In this document: in pieces, positions 36,501 through 45,082 of the stretch | Layout: the number at the start of each line of letters is the position of its first letter | Numbering within the stretch: position 1 is the first letter of the stretch | NCBI RefSeq assembly: GCF_011044495.1 | Contig: NZ_CP049143.1 | Location: 6,448,001 to 6,512,000, forward strand | Source of the DNA: Roseimicrobium sp. ORNL1 | GTDB taxonomy: Bacteria > Verrucomicrobiota > Verrucomicrobiia > Verrucomicrobiales > Verrucomicrobiaceae | Direction: 5' to 3' | DNA length: 64,000 nt | Position numbers and translations under genes: made by a program | Notes under the pieces: generated by a model | Database searches by the model: none | What the model was told of the DNA's origin: nothing | The model's input: only the letters and a program-made list of their open reading frames with translations

Positions 36501-37210
36501 GATCCATCCGGCTTGAAGCGGAAGGTGTTTCCACTGTGTAATTCCAGCGAGGATCCATCCTTCGCTTTGATGTAACTGGTGTTGTTGAACCCGTGAGTGG
36601 CATACACCCACCCATCCAGCCCGAGGCGCAGACTGGAGATCATGCCGTGCGTATCCTTCTCATAGCCCAGCGGGCCGAGCACAATCGAACGCTTGTCGCA
36701 CTGGCCGTCGCCATCCGTATCTTCGAGATACAGAATGTTGGGGATGCTCCACGCGATGCAGCCATTTTTGTACGGCAGCACGCCGGTGGGAACATTGAGA
36801 TCCTTGGCGAACACCGTCACCTTGTCCGCCCGGCCATCGCCATCGGTGTCTTCCAGAATGCGGATGCTGTCCCTGGATCCGGGTGCAGCGGTGGTATCCG
36901 GTGACCACTTGTCCTTGGGCACGGCGTAGGGATACTCCCGCGTGCTGCTCACCCAGAGACGACCTCGTGCATCAAAGGCCATGTTGATGGGCTTGCCACC
37001 GAGTAGCGTCTCGTCAGCAAAGAGCTGCACCTGAAACCCCGCCGGCACCTTGAACCCCTGCATCTCCTCATTCGGTGACAGTGCCTCACTCTTGCGCACG
37101 AGGTGTTCGTCCTGCCCCTGAAGCAGCGCCGCAGTCATGAGACACACGGCGGCGATGGCGCCAGACCGCGAGAGGCTACGAGAGAAAGGGGAATGCGAGT
37201 CCGGAGGCAT
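33521..37210 (-). CDS. PVC-type cytochrome c with membrane-bound dehydrogenase-like propeller
   Basis: 1229 aa from the ATG at 37210 (MPPDSHSPFSRS), with a Sec signal (GAIAAVCLMTAALLQGQ). The N-terminal ~430 residues form the sugar-dehydrogenase-like beta-propeller (INMAFDARGRLWVSSTREYPY, NGCIAWSIPNILYLED, LHLGPDSALYVVDFYNRII). HEAT-like helices follow, then a beta domain (about 740-900), more helical repeats, and a C-terminal cytochrome c with CAICH near residue 1108 and distal NLMTGLFRREQDG. This architecture is typical of Planctomycetes and Verrucomicrobia, where it is thought to oxidise sugars or other substrates in the periplasm. Substrate unknown. It is transcribed alone. Confidence 0.93.
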   Translation of the reverse strand: MPPDSHSPFSRSLSRSGAIAAVCLMTAALLQGQDEHLVRKSEALSPNEEMQGFKVPAGFQVQLFADETLLGGKPINMAFDARGRLWVSSTREYPYAVPKDKWSPDTTAAPGSRDSIRILEDTDGDGRADKVTVFAKDLNVPTGVLPYKNGCIAWSIPNILYLEDTDGDGQCDKRSIVLGPLGYEKDTHGMISSLRLGLDGWVYATHGFNNTSYIKAKDGSSLELHSGNTFRFKPDGSRVEIWTRGQVNPFGLCWDSMGNLYSADCHSSPIYQLIRGAFYPSFGKPHDGLGFAPVMCAHSHGSTGISGVVYLDGGVWGPEWDDHTFLGNPVTSKVNQDHVTFNGTTPKANEEPDFMTSTDPWFRPVDLHLGPDSALYVVDFYNRIIGHYEVPLDHPGRDRERGRIWRVVKEGYTGKLSDCNLAAKKAGELMQELASPNITRRYLATEELISRIGRPALQLAREEITGKTEAEDAPLVSDYDDQQIDEGGGIGIQDVHAMWVAFRLGDEAIASRIARTLMVGGTVLTGDHERLSVHCINAIAEKKTWFPGSRGFEGDHMVPNLQFDSRGRFSMRAGALAIAQHPQEYPGPPLILYPSNDDSNEARKELFLVHDSGDPALILAWRMAARALLSQPGGFQKYEDLKFPRTRHDDELAFVACSIPTSESAEWLLKYVKEKGSATPDLPAKIAHLARNLPATRESELITLVQEHFATDLDGQLDLHEAIREGQKKSGASPGDAMRAWSRQLAQKLLSSLQKETATTWTLTTPPTDTNPNPWHARMVKCEDGQNRTLLDSHPPGGEKLTGTFRSGTFELPNQISFWVVGHNGFPAAASHGKNFIRLVDAADGRELARVEPPRGDVAQQVTWKFITKSEAAEKHSVIPRGSGKVYLELTDGDTAGAYAWLAVGGFEPALPVLALPENQERRDGRIRALANLAGEQGVTRDALAFLSKLGAKDSFSAATRSALAECFVSTLPDMPYAQVASLASDSELSATVFSVLTAPKNAAEELGRAFRSLPFRAQVKLATALAGTSASAEKLLALAPARVLSDPLVSGKVKALDAPAIAKRLTEITANLPPTNEAAKGIIAARLKSFATAKSDEAHGQQVFQINCAICHRIGVTGNLVGPQLDGIGVRGVERLLEDLLDPNRAVDPAFRLHFVKQKNGNLMTGLFRREQDGVQYYADAAGQEHAISKAEITEDQVSEFSLMPAGFGELIPEKDLHDLLAYLLARK

Positions 37211-37326
37211 GGCTTGTGGATACGGATGAGCTGACACGATTTTCCGTGATTTTCCCGAGGGGATTGGTTCATTCTGAAAAGTCGATTTTCATCGACATTT
37301 CATCCGGTTCTCCGAGTATTTCCCCT

Positions 37327-38256
<930 letters not shown>

Positions 38257-38317
38257 GCAACTATCGAAGTTTGCGCAATAGGCTGACGTCGGTGGACTGC
38301 ATCTCCGAAATTGCTGC

Positions 38318-38560
38318 CTGAAGGGCTGCGGGAGCCCAGCCCAGGGTTAGGGAGCCTAAGCGACCGACACCCTGGGTGGTGTACACAAATACATCCCACC
38401 CTGAAGGGGTGGAGGAGCCGTCACAAGAAGCACGTCACGCGTCAGATGATTGCCGCATTCTCCGCGACCCCTTCAGGGTCGAGCATCTTTTCTCATCTAC
38501 CCAGGGTGTCGGTCGCCAAGGCTCCCTAACCCTGGGCTTTGCTCCTGTGCCCCTTCAGGG
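38318..38560. repeat. Intergenic inverted-repeat doublet F with inner pair
   Basis: The arms 38318-38378 and 38497-38560 are reverse complements over about 60 bases (cccagggttagggagcct and gcgaccgacaccctgggt blocks near-identical). Inside are a second, shorter pair sharing CCTGAAGGGG with ACCCCTTCAGG (around 38394-38412 and 38466-38482). Another weaker hairpin lies at about 38572-38605, just before yggS. No gene is seen in 38257-38659. Confidence 0.85.
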
Positions 38561-38659
38561 CACGGCTGCCAGACTGATGACTGCCAAATATTTGCGATGG
38601 CACTGTCAGTCTATTTCACAAGGCTCATTAGGCAGTGGAACCGAACCGCGTTGCTGTTA

Positions 38660-39337
38660 CTAGCGGGAACCAAAGATGGCGCTGCCCACACGCACCAGGG
38701 TGGCGCCTTCCTCCACGGCCACGGCGTAGTCACCGCTCATGCCCATGCTGAGCACGGGAAACTTTGTCCCCGCCATCTTCTCCAGCTTGTCGCGGTACTC
38801 GCGCAGGAAGACGAAGTGCTTCCGGCTGTCCTCCGGTTCTTCGCTGATGGGTGGCACGCACATGAGACCGTGAATCTCGATGCGGTCACACTGCAGCAGA
38901 TCTTCGAGCTGGGTTTCCAGCTTGTGCGCGGGGAAGCCATGCTTGCTCGCCTCCTCCGCGACATTCACCTCCAGCAGCACCTTGGGGAAAACACCCAGCT
39001 CACCTGCGATGCGGTTGATATCGTAGGCGAGTTCCAGGCTGTCCACGCTCTGGATCATCTCCACCACGGGCAGCACCTTGCGCACCTTGTTGGACTGCAG
39101 ATGGCCGATGAGATGCCAGCGCAGTTTCGCCGGGAGATCCGGCACCTTGCCCAGCAGTTCCTGCACGCGGTTCTCGCCGAAGAGCAGTTGCCCCGCTTCT
39201 ACAGCCTCTCGGACGGCCTCCGCGCCAAACGTCTTGCTCACCGCCACGAGTTCCACGTCTTCAGGCTTGCGGCCCGCTTTCACGGCGGCTGCGGCGATGT
39301 GTGACTGCACTAGTTCGAGGTTGTCGCGGATATCCAT
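38660..39337 (-). CDS. yggS: YggS/PLPBP-family pyridoxal phosphate homeostasis protein
   Basis: A 225-aa PLP-binding TIM-barrel protein of the alanine-racemase N-terminal fold, involved in vitamin B6 and amino-acid balance. Motifs are LVAVSKTFGAEAV (PLP lysine), FGENRVQEL, WHLIGHLQSNK, IQSVDSLELA, VNVAEEASKHG, LMCVPP and a terminal SMGMSGDY ... RVGSAIFG (phosphate site). Length is normal and no defects are seen. It is divergent from the phosphatase-fold gene at 39472. Confidence 0.95.
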   Translation of the reverse strand: MDIRDNLELVQSHIAAAAVKAGRKPEDVELVAVSKTFGAEAVREAVEAGQLLFGENRVQELLGKVPDLPAKLRWHLIGHLQSNKVRKVLPVVEMIQSVDSLELAYDINRIAGELGVFPKVLLEVNVAEEASKHGFPAHKLETQLEDLLQCDRIEIHGLMCVPPISEEPEDSRKHFVFLREYRDKLEKMAGTKFPVLSMGMSGDYAVAVEEGATLVRVGSAIFGSR

Positions 39338-39471
39338 GGATGCGTGGAGCAGCGTGTGACCGGACCGTAACGCGACACGGGCGCGTGGGGCAAGTGGGAT
39401 TCGCTACCGCCCGCTCGTTTGTCCTCAATTCAGCTCTTGCGCCTGCTGTGGCTCACGCGAAAGAGAGCGCC

Positions 39472-40398
39472 ATGAATTTTCGCACCAAGCTGCATCGCAC
39501 CGCAGGAATGCTCGGCTGCCTGCTACTGCTGACTGGCATGCTGCTGCACCTGACGGTGAGGGATGAACACACGCGGATTGCGACGCTGTTCTATGCCATG
39601 CCGCTGCCGCTCATCATGCTGGGCTGGCTCATCGCAGCGGCGTGGCATTTCCGGCGGCGGATGCTCATGGTACTCTGTCTCGCACTGGCGCTCGTGACAG
39701 GCTTCTGGTGGCAGTCCGTGTCCTACAAAAACGAAAAGGCACCGATCACGACCGCCACCCAACCAGCAGGCGCACGACTGAAGGTGCTCTATTGGAACAT
39801 GGCCTACCATCGCCTGCCCAGCGAGGATCTGGATCAGCTCATTGCGAAGCATCTTCCGGATATCGTTGGTCTCGGGGAAGTAGGTTTGAGATCCGGTGAC
39901 CCCAATCCCCTGGTGCGAAATCTTCCACCAGGCTACACCGCCGTCCGTCCCGAGCACGGCATGGCATTCATCGTGCGCGGCGCGATACAGGTGAAGCGGG
40001 TGAAGAAGTTGAAGGGCCGGAGCAAGTTCGTCGAGGTGGATGCCACGGTCGACGGACGGGTGTGGCACCTCGTGCTGGTGGACGGTGATGCAGACCCGCT
40101 ACTCTCGCGTGAAGAACTGCTGGAGACGGTCCTGAAAACCAGCACGCTTCCAGGCACGCTGGTGATGGGTGACTTCAACACGCCGCTGGAGTCCGTCTGG
40201 TTTGACCGCTGGCGTGCTGCCGGGCTGCATCACGCCAGCGAAGGAGCACGCCAGGGCTTCCGCGAAACGTGGCCCCGCCATTGGCCCTTCCTCACGATTG
40301 ATCACGTCTGGTGCACGCCTGAGACGCAGCCTCTGCATTTCGAGCGCGTGAGCCTGCCTTCCTCCGACCACCTCGCGATCGTGACCAGCTTAAAGTAG
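39472..40398 (+). CDS. Membrane-anchored endonuclease/exonuclease/phosphatase-family protein
   Basis: 308 aa from the ATG at 39472 (MNFRTKLHRTAGMLG), preceded by a purine-rich AAAGAGAG. Three N-terminal membrane helices (residues about 10-90) anchor a C-terminal EEP domain: LKVLYWNMAYHR, PDIVGLGEVGLRSGD, LPGTLVMGDFNTPLES, TIDHVWCTPE and SSDHLAIVTSL, which include the Asn, Glu, Asp-Asn and Asp-His catalytic positions. The topology matches the EEP domain seen in exported phosphodiesterases of this class. A frame from 39301 adds nothing conserved. Substrate unknown. Confidence 0.9.
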   Translation: MNFRTKLHRTAGMLGCLLLLTGMLLHLTVRDEHTRIATLFYAMPLPLIMLGWLIAAAWHFRRRMLMVLCLALALVTGFWWQSVSYKNEKAPITTATQPAGARLKVLYWNMAYHRLPSEDLDQLIAKHLPDIVGLGEVGLRSGDPNPLVRNLPPGYTAVRPEHGMAFIVRGAIQVKRVKKLKGRSKFVEVDATVDGRVWHLVLVDGDADPLLSREELLETVLKTSTLPGTLVMGDFNTPLESVWFDRWRAAGLHHASEGARQGFRETWPRHWPFLTIDHVWCTPETQPLHFERVSLPSSDHLAIVTSLK

Positions 40399-40434
40399 GC
40401 AACCCCTACCCCATGCAACAGGACGAGCGCACCC

Positions 40435-40600
40435 AAAGGAGCGTGGACACTCCTGTCCGCCGTTCTGTGGCATCGCGAACTCTACCGTGTGGAAACTGCG
40501 AAGTTGCTTCTCAGAAGCAGCTGGTGGCATGGGGCCTTGCCTGCCATATGAAAGAAAGAGGTTCCTCAGGGGCAGCGGACAAGAGTGTCCACGCTCCTTT
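40435..40600. repeat. Intergenic inverted-repeat doublet G
   Basis: The arms 40435-40460 (aaaggagcgtggacactcct ...) and 40575-40600 are reverse complements with one mismatch in 26. Each folds GTGGACAC-TCCT-GTCCGC with the TCCT loop shared by doublets C, D and E. It lies in the 232-bp gap between two convergent genes. Confidence 0.9.
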
Positions 40601-40630
40601 AGGTGAGCCGCGTGAGCTGTTTTACCGGCA

Positions 40631-41317
40631 CTACTTCTTCTCCACCTTCGGCGCCTCAGCCGCCAGCGGCGTGAGCTTCACATTCCGGATGCCGGCGGTC
40701 GTCGCGTACGTGGTGAGCGAGAGCGGCAGGTAGTCTTCAATCGGACCTGCACGTACGCCAATTTTCTTTCCCTCGATGTCCACGTCGATGACCTTCTCCT
40801 CGCCCACCCAGACGGAAATGTTCGCCGGGGTCACACGCAGCTTCACGGCATACCATTTTTTGTCGTCGAACTTCCGGTAGTGGCCGGTGGAGTTCTCAGA
40901 GGCATCCATGCCGTCGATGCTGGAAATGCCGGTGACGCTGCCGCCCCAGCCGCCGAGCACGAGGGTGGCGCAGGTCTTGGGGCTGCCCACGGGGAAGGTG
41001 AGCCCGCAGAAGAAGTCCACGCCCTCCAGCCGCTGGGCATCGAGGGTGATCTCATAGTTGGTCACGGGCAGATCCTTGGCCTTCTTGTAGACCACGCCGG
41101 TGATGGACTCCCCCGTGCCGATGATCATGTCCTTGTCCTTGATCTCCACGGAGCCGCTGCCCCCGGCATCGCGGGCCTCCCAGTCATCGAGCGAGCTGCC
41201 GTCAAAAAGCACGATGGGCTTGCCGGCGGGGGCGCTGGCGGCAGCCGCTGGGGCGGGGTCAGCGGCAAAAGCGGGGCTGGCGAGAGCAAGGAGGAGCAGG
41301 AAACGCAGTGGGTTCAT
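40631..41317 (-). CDS. Exported DUF1080 (3-keto-disaccharide hydrolase-like) protein
   Basis: 228 aa from the ATG at 41317 (MNPLRFLLLLALASPAFA), a clear signal peptide followed by an Ala/Pro linker. The DUF1080 jelly-roll follows: PIVLFDGSSLDDWEARD, DKDMIIGTG, NYEITLDAQRLEG, DFFCGLTFPVG and a terminal AGPIEDYLPLSLTTYATTAGIRNVKL. Family members are periplasmic carbohydrate-binding or 3-keto-glycoside hydrolase proteins, very abundant in Verrucomicrobia. It is divergent from the L,D-transpeptidase gene with only 53 bp between starts. The frame is open upstream to 41512 but without homology. Confidence 0.9.
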   Translation of the reverse strand: MNPLRFLLLLALASPAFAADPAPAAAASAPAGKPIVLFDGSSLDDWEARDAGGSGSVEIKDKDMIIGTGESITGVVYKKAKDLPVTNYEITLDAQRLEGVDFFCGLTFPVGSPKTCATLVLGGWGGSVTGISSIDGMDASENSTGHYRKFDDKKWYAVKLRVTPANISVWVGEEKVIDVDIEGKKIGVRAGPIEDYLPLSLTTYATTAGIRNVKLTPLAAEAPKVEKK

Positions 41318-41370
41318 GGGGAAGACAAAACGTTGGAGAAGGGCAGGATGTGTGCTACGAAGCTCACCGC

Positions 41371-42000
41371 ATGAGATTTCCGCGTCAATTCCACAAAATT
41401 GCCATCCGCGTGGCGCTGGCCTGTGGCCTCGGCCTTCTGGCAAGCTGCACGACCGCCAAAATCGGCCGCCACCCCTACTCCACCACCTACGACCCGCCCC
41501 TGCTCCAGGCAAACAATCCCTCCGCAGTGAAGGTGAAGCTGAGCACCGGCGCCCAGCGGGTGTACCTCGTGGAAGGTAACCGCGTCCTGCTGGCTTCCCC
41601 CTGCTCCGTGGGCACCGCGAGCTCCCCCACCCCGCTGGGGAACTACACCATCTACAACAAGACCTTCCAGCGCCGTCGTGTGAGCCAGCCCGGAGCTGGC
41701 TACCCCATGACGTACTGGATGGAGTTCAAGTCCGCCTACGGCATGCACTGGGGCTTCGTGAAGCCCTACCCGTGCACCCACGGCTGCGTGCGCCTGCCCA
41801 TCAAGACGGCGCAGAAGCTCTTCAGCGCGGTTCGCCCAGGTACCCCCATCTCCATCGCCACCTCCCATCCGGAAGACGCCACGGTTGGCAAGACCCTGCC
41901 CATCCTGGATGATGGTCCTATGCCCGACCCGCCCTGGAACTACATGATCAGCCAGCAGGTCTTCACGGACGCGGCAAAGGGCAAGTTCTACACGTATTGA
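41371..42000 (+). CDS. L,D-transpeptidase (YkuD) lipoprotein
   Basis: 209 aa from the ATG at 41371 (MRFPRQFHKIAI), with lipobox LLASC. The YkuD domain carries RVYLVEGNRVLLASPCSVG, TPLGNYTIYNK, MHWGFVKPYPCTHGCVRLP (His and the catalytic HGCxR Cys) and KLFSAVRPGTPISI. It would cross-link peptidoglycan or attach proteins to it in the periplasm. Length is typical. It lies 46 bp upstream of the ispH start on the same strand, so the two may be co-transcribed. Confidence 0.93.
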   Translation: MRFPRQFHKIAIRVALACGLGLLASCTTAKIGRHPYSTTYDPPLLQANNPSAVKVKLSTGAQRVYLVEGNRVLLASPCSVGTASSPTPLGNYTIYNKTFQRRRVSQPGAGYPMTYWMEFKSAYGMHWGFVKPYPCTHGCVRLPIKTAQKLFSAVRPGTPISIATSHPEDATVGKTLPILDDGPMPDPPWNYMISQQVFTDAAKGKFYTY

Positions 42001-42046
42001 TTTAGCTCGTTCCGGCTTAGTTTAGGTTAGATTGATTCCCCACGAA

Positions 42047-43324
42047 ATGTCCGCACCCACCGCTTCCGCCAGTCCCGCTCCCGCCAAAACCCGGCGCGTC
42101 AATGTCCGCACGCCGGAGGTGATGGAACGTGTGCAGGCGGAGGTGGAGACCCACTACCGCAGTGTGCTCGTGGAGAACCTGCGGAAGGCGGGCGGTGTGC
42201 TCAGCGTGGGGAATACGACCATCCGCCTCGCGCGTGACTTCGGCTTCTGCTACGGCGTGGAGCGTGCCATTGACCTGGCGTACGCGGCTCGCCGTGTGTT
42301 CGCGGATCGCAAGGTGTACCTTCTGGGTGAAATCATTCACAACCCTGAGGTGAACCGCCAGCTTCAGGAGATGGGCATCATCAGCATCCCCATCAGCGAA
42401 CATGAAGCGACGCTCTCCAAACTGAATCCCGAGGACGTGGTCATCGTGCCCGCCTTCGGCGCGGAGACGCGGCTCATGAATATCATCAGCGAGCGCGGCT
42501 GCTCCGTGGTGGACACCACCTGCGGCGACGTGATGAGCGTGTGGAAGCGCGTGCGTGGCTATGCCAAGCAGGGCTTCACCTCCATCATCCACGGAAAGGC
42601 CGAGCACGAGGAAACTCGCGCCACCTCCTCCCGCGCGATGGGTGATTCCGGTGACGGGCACTTCCTCGTGGTCCTCACGCTGGATGACGTGGACTACGTC
42701 TGCGACTACATCCGCAAGGGTGGCAATCGGGAGGAGTTCCTCAATCGCTTTGCCGTGTCTGCCTCCAAGGGATTCGACCCGGACAAGCATCTCACGCGTG
42801 TGGGTGTGGCCAACCAGACCACGATGCTGAAGTCCGAGACGGAAGAACTGCAGCGCCGCGTGCAGAAGGCCGTGGAGGACCGTGATGGCGTCGAAGCAGC
42901 GACGAAAAATTTCCAGGTGTTCGACACCATCTGCGGCGCCACACAAGAGCGGCAGGATTCTCTTTTCGACATGCTGCGCAAGCCGTTGGATGTGCTGCTC
43001 GTCGTCGGCGGTTACAACAGTTCCAACACCACCCACCTGGTGGAAATCGGCGAGAAGGAACTCCCCACCTTCTTCATCCGCACCGCCGAGTGCCTGAAGA
43101 GCTTCAGTGACATTGTGCACTTCGACCTTCACCTGAAGGCGGAGAAGACCAGCTACTCCAACAAGCTGGCCAGCGACGAGTCCGTGGTCGTCGGCGTCAC
43201 CGCCGGTGCCTCATGCCCGAACAATCTGGTGGAAGACACCATCATCCGCGTGTTTGAGCTCCGCGGCATCCCCAAGGCCGAAGTCATGGCCGAGGCGGAA
43301 CGTGTGGCGGCTCCGGTGGAATAG
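42047..43324 (+). CDS. ispH: 4-hydroxy-3-methylbut-2-enyl diphosphate reductase
   Basis: A 425-aa, 4Fe-4S-containing last enzyme of the MEP isoprenoid pathway, in the long form found in cyanobacteria and some PVC bacteria. The three cluster cysteines are visible: DFGFCYGVERA, TTCGDVMSVWK and TICGATQERQDS. GEIIHNPEVNRQL, IHGKAEHEET and NSSNTTHLVEI are also conserved. The ATG at 42047 (MSAPTASAS) is preferred to the earlier TTG. It has an extended N-terminus (about 40 residues) and inserts relative to the 310-residue E. coli enzyme. Confidence 0.95.
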   Translation: MSAPTASASPAPAKTRRVNVRTPEVMERVQAEVETHYRSVLVENLRKAGGVLSVGNTTIRLARDFGFCYGVERAIDLAYAARRVFADRKVYLLGEIIHNPEVNRQLQEMGIISIPISEHEATLSKLNPEDVVIVPAFGAETRLMNIISERGCSVVDTTCGDVMSVWKRVRGYAKQGFTSIIHGKAEHEETRATSSRAMGDSGDGHFLVVLTLDDVDYVCDYIRKGGNREEFLNRFAVSASKGFDPDKHLTRVGVANQTTMLKSETEELQRRVQKAVEDRDGVEAATKNFQVFDTICGATQERQDSLFDMLRKPLDVLLVVGGYNSSNTTHLVEIGEKELPTFFIRTAECLKSFSDIVHFDLHLKAEKTSYSNKLASDESVVVGVTAGASCPNNLVEDTIIRVFELRGIPKAEVMAEAERVAAPVE

Positions 43325-43354
43325 GGCTCACAACAGGTGTACGTTCACGCTGTC

Positions 43355-43540
43355 ATGGAACGGACCATCCAGTCATTTTCCAGTTTTGAGGATGCTGACG
43401 AGGCAGACCGCAGGGAACGCTGGGCCATGACACCCGACGAGCTTCTTATTGCCCTGGAGACCTTGAGGTCCTACAACTATCCCGATGGAGAGACTGCCCC
43501 AAGACTTCAAAGAGTTCTTGAGTCTGTTGAATACCCCTGA
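43355..43540 (+). CDS. Small acidic protein paired with a truncated nucleotidyltransferase
   Basis: A 61-aa protein from the ATG at 43355 (MERTIQSFSSFEDADEADR), with WAMTPDELLIALETLR in the middle. Short proteins of this pattern often precede MNT/AbiEii-like nucleotidyltransferase genes. Here the following reading frame, overlapping its 3' end, encodes only the beginning of such a nucleotidyltransferase. The gene itself is intact but probably an orphan remnant. Confidence 0.6.
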   Translation: MERTIQSFSSFEDADEADRRERWAMTPDELLIALETLRSYNYPDGETAPRLQRVLESVEYP

Positions 43541-43589
43541 GATGGACTATCTCCTCCTTGGAGGATACGCCGTCGCCCTTTTGGGATAG
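43485..43589 (+). pseudogene. 5' remnant of an MNT/AbiEii-like nucleotidyltransferase
   Basis: The frame from the ATG at 43485 reads MERLPQDFKEFLSLLN ... MDYLLLGGYAVALLG and then stops at 43587-43589. The YLLLGGYAVALxG segment is the start of the nucleotidyltransferase fold; an intact gene would continue with the GDxD metal motif. About 100 bp of unassignable sequence follows before the next gene, so the rest has been deleted. Confidence 0.7.
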
Positions 43590-43690
43590 GATGTGGTTAG
43601 CAACAAAGTTGCTCGTACTCACCAGCATATCCAGAGCCCAAGAGGTTCGCTTCGCCGTCTTTCTCGGTTCAACTTAAACACACATCCAAA

Positions 43691-44185
43691 ATGGGCTATC
43701 ATGTTCACATCACCCGGGAGAGGAATGGCGTTGCCTCAGATATCCCGCTGGAGGACTGGCTGCGGCATGTAGAGGACTCACCAGAGCTGGAATTTGAAAG
43801 GCCCGAGGGCGATGACGTCGCAAGCGAGTTCACGCGTTCCATTCATGCCGCCCGTTGGAAGGGTGCCAGTGCCGAAGATGCCTGGCTGGGCTGGTCCAGC
43901 GGTGACATCTGGACCAAGAATCCCTCGGAAGATCTCATCGGCTACATGATTGAGATCGCCCCCAAGTTCGGGGCGCGTGTTCGCGGCGATGAAGGGGAAT
44001 ACTATCGAACCTTGGATGACGTGTACTACGAGGATGAGGGACGCGAAGTCCCCTGGCAGGAACACGCTCAAAAGCAGGTGGCGGCCGTAGCCTTCCACCG
44101 AAAAAAGCGGTTGGTGTGGAACCTCATTCGCATCATACTTCTGCTCCTCACTGCGTACCTGTTTGCGCAGTACCAGTTCCGCTAA
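43691..44185 (+). CDS. Hypothetical protein with C-terminal membrane anchor
   Basis: A 164-aa soluble, acidic protein beginning MGYHVHITRERNGVAS, with PLEDWLRHVED, GWSSGDIWTKNPSED and YMIEIAPKFGARVRGDEGEYY, followed by a basic stretch (HRKKRLVWNL) and one C-terminal membrane segment (IRIILLLLTAYLFAQY). It is a tail-anchored arrangement facing the cytoplasm. Proteins of this pattern are found scattered in bacteria as singletons; function is unknown. It stands in the rightward accessory run that continues to 46.4 kb. Confidence 0.7.
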   Translation: MGYHVHITRERNGVASDIPLEDWLRHVEDSPELEFERPEGDDVASEFTRSIHAARWKGASAEDAWLGWSSGDIWTKNPSEDLIGYMIEIAPKFGARVRGDEGEYYRTLDDVYYEDEGREVPWQEHAQKQVAAVAFHRKKRLVWNLIRIILLLLTAYLFAQYQFR

Positions 44186-44235
44186 ATCAGACGCATTCGC
44201 GTGAGTCAGGTTAAGTTGAGTTGAGTTGGATAGAA

Positions 44236-44763
44236 ATGAAAAAGATGAAATCGTTCCGGCTCTATAGGCCGGATCCCCCTACTACACCGTCGCGACTCGC
44301 ATCGGATTACACTACTACACCGTCGCGACTCGCATCGGACTACACTACTGAGGAGAGGGCCGCACTGAATGAATCCTTTGCACCCGAACTGAAGCGCTAC
44401 CACACGCGCGCACGGATCACGTATGTAATTCTGGGAGGCTTTGTCGCATGCATTGTCATTGGATTCGTGCTGCCAAAGGCAATGGCGTTTCTTGGGTGGC
44501 TCCCCATCGGCCTTGTGATAGCGGCAATGTTGAGCTCCCCACAGCTACCCTCCTGCCCATGTTGCAACAACCATCCCGACCGGCCCTTCGGCGCCTTCTG
44601 TCCTGAGTGTGGCAGCAAAAGCCTGAAGTCACAGTCGCAGCAGGGCGTCAGGCGGCCCATGTGCGGCGCATGTGGCAAACAAATGCGCCGTGGGAAGGGC
44701 AGGGGCTTCAAGATTTGCTACTGCACCCACTGTGGTTTCCACCTGGACAAAGATGGGCTCTAA
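44236..44763 (+). CDS. Zinc-ribbon membrane protein (copy 1)
   Basis: 175 aa from the ATG at 44236 (MKKMKSFRLYRPDPP). An N-terminal tail contains an 11-residue direct duplication (TPSRLASDYTT twice), encoded by a 33-bp tandem repeat at 44281-44346. Two membrane segments follow (YVILGGFVACIVIGFVL and LGWLPIGLVIAAML). The C-terminal cytoplasmic part has four cysteine pairs (CPCC, CPEC, CGAC, CTHC), i.e. two zinc ribbons, and ends HLDKDGL. It is a paralogue of the gene at 45083, about 50% identical by eye in the C-terminal part. Role unknown. Confidence 0.75.
   Translation: MKKMKSFRLYRPDPPTTPSRLASDYTTTPSRLASDYTTEERAALNESFAPELKRYHTRARITYVILGGFVACIVIGFVLPKAMAFLGWLPIGLVIAAMLSSPQLPSCPCCNNHPDRPFGAFCPECGSKSLKSQSQQGVRRPMCGACGKQMRRGKGRGFKICYCTHCGFHLDKDGL
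44281..44346 (+). repeat. 33-bp tandem duplication inside the zinc-ribbon gene
   Basis: Two adjacent 33-base units (44281-44313 and 44314-44346) differ at one base and keep the reading frame, duplicating 11 residues in the N-terminal tail. The paralogue at 45083 has no such duplication, so the event is recent. Confidence 0.92.
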
Positions 44764-44772
44764 AATGACTCA

Positions 44773-44880
44773 GACTTCACGGAGATTGCCAGCGATACAC
44801 CCATCGACAACGAAGACAGCATCTCCGCACACCATGTGTGTGGAGATGCCGAGGTAGAGCGCACCGTGCATTTCATCAAG
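44773..44880 (+). pseudogene. Fragment of the AAC(6')-like acetyltransferase gene
   Basis: 36 codons (FTEIASDTPIDNEDS ... EVERTVHFIK) closely match residues 125-160 of the intact acetyltransferase at 45588-46388. Everything upstream of this piece and the C-terminal extension are missing. It lies directly after zinc-ribbon copy 1. Confidence 0.9.
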
Positions 44881-45005
44881 ACCCTCTCCTCCGAAATGCC
44901 CGATGCTGTGATGGTCAGGATCGACAAAAACATTGCCCCTCTGATGGCCTTGGAGGTGATGCCGGCGCCAATACATCTCGGCAAGCATGTGGCAGCTCTT
45001 TCAGG
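44881..45005 (-). pseudogene. Fragment of the AEC-transporter gene 3' end
   Basis: On the minus strand this encodes GITSKAIRGAMFLSILTIT, matching the C-terminus (GITSKAIIGSTLLSILTIT) of the intact transporter at 46430-47365. It abuts the acetyltransferase fragment, preserving the convergent order of the intact block. Confidence 0.88.
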
Positions 45006-45082
45006 GATTGCATCCATGTGATTTTGTGGATTGTTCTTCCGTTCACCGAACTGACGGCTTTTCGGTGGTTCTTTGAAGAGAA

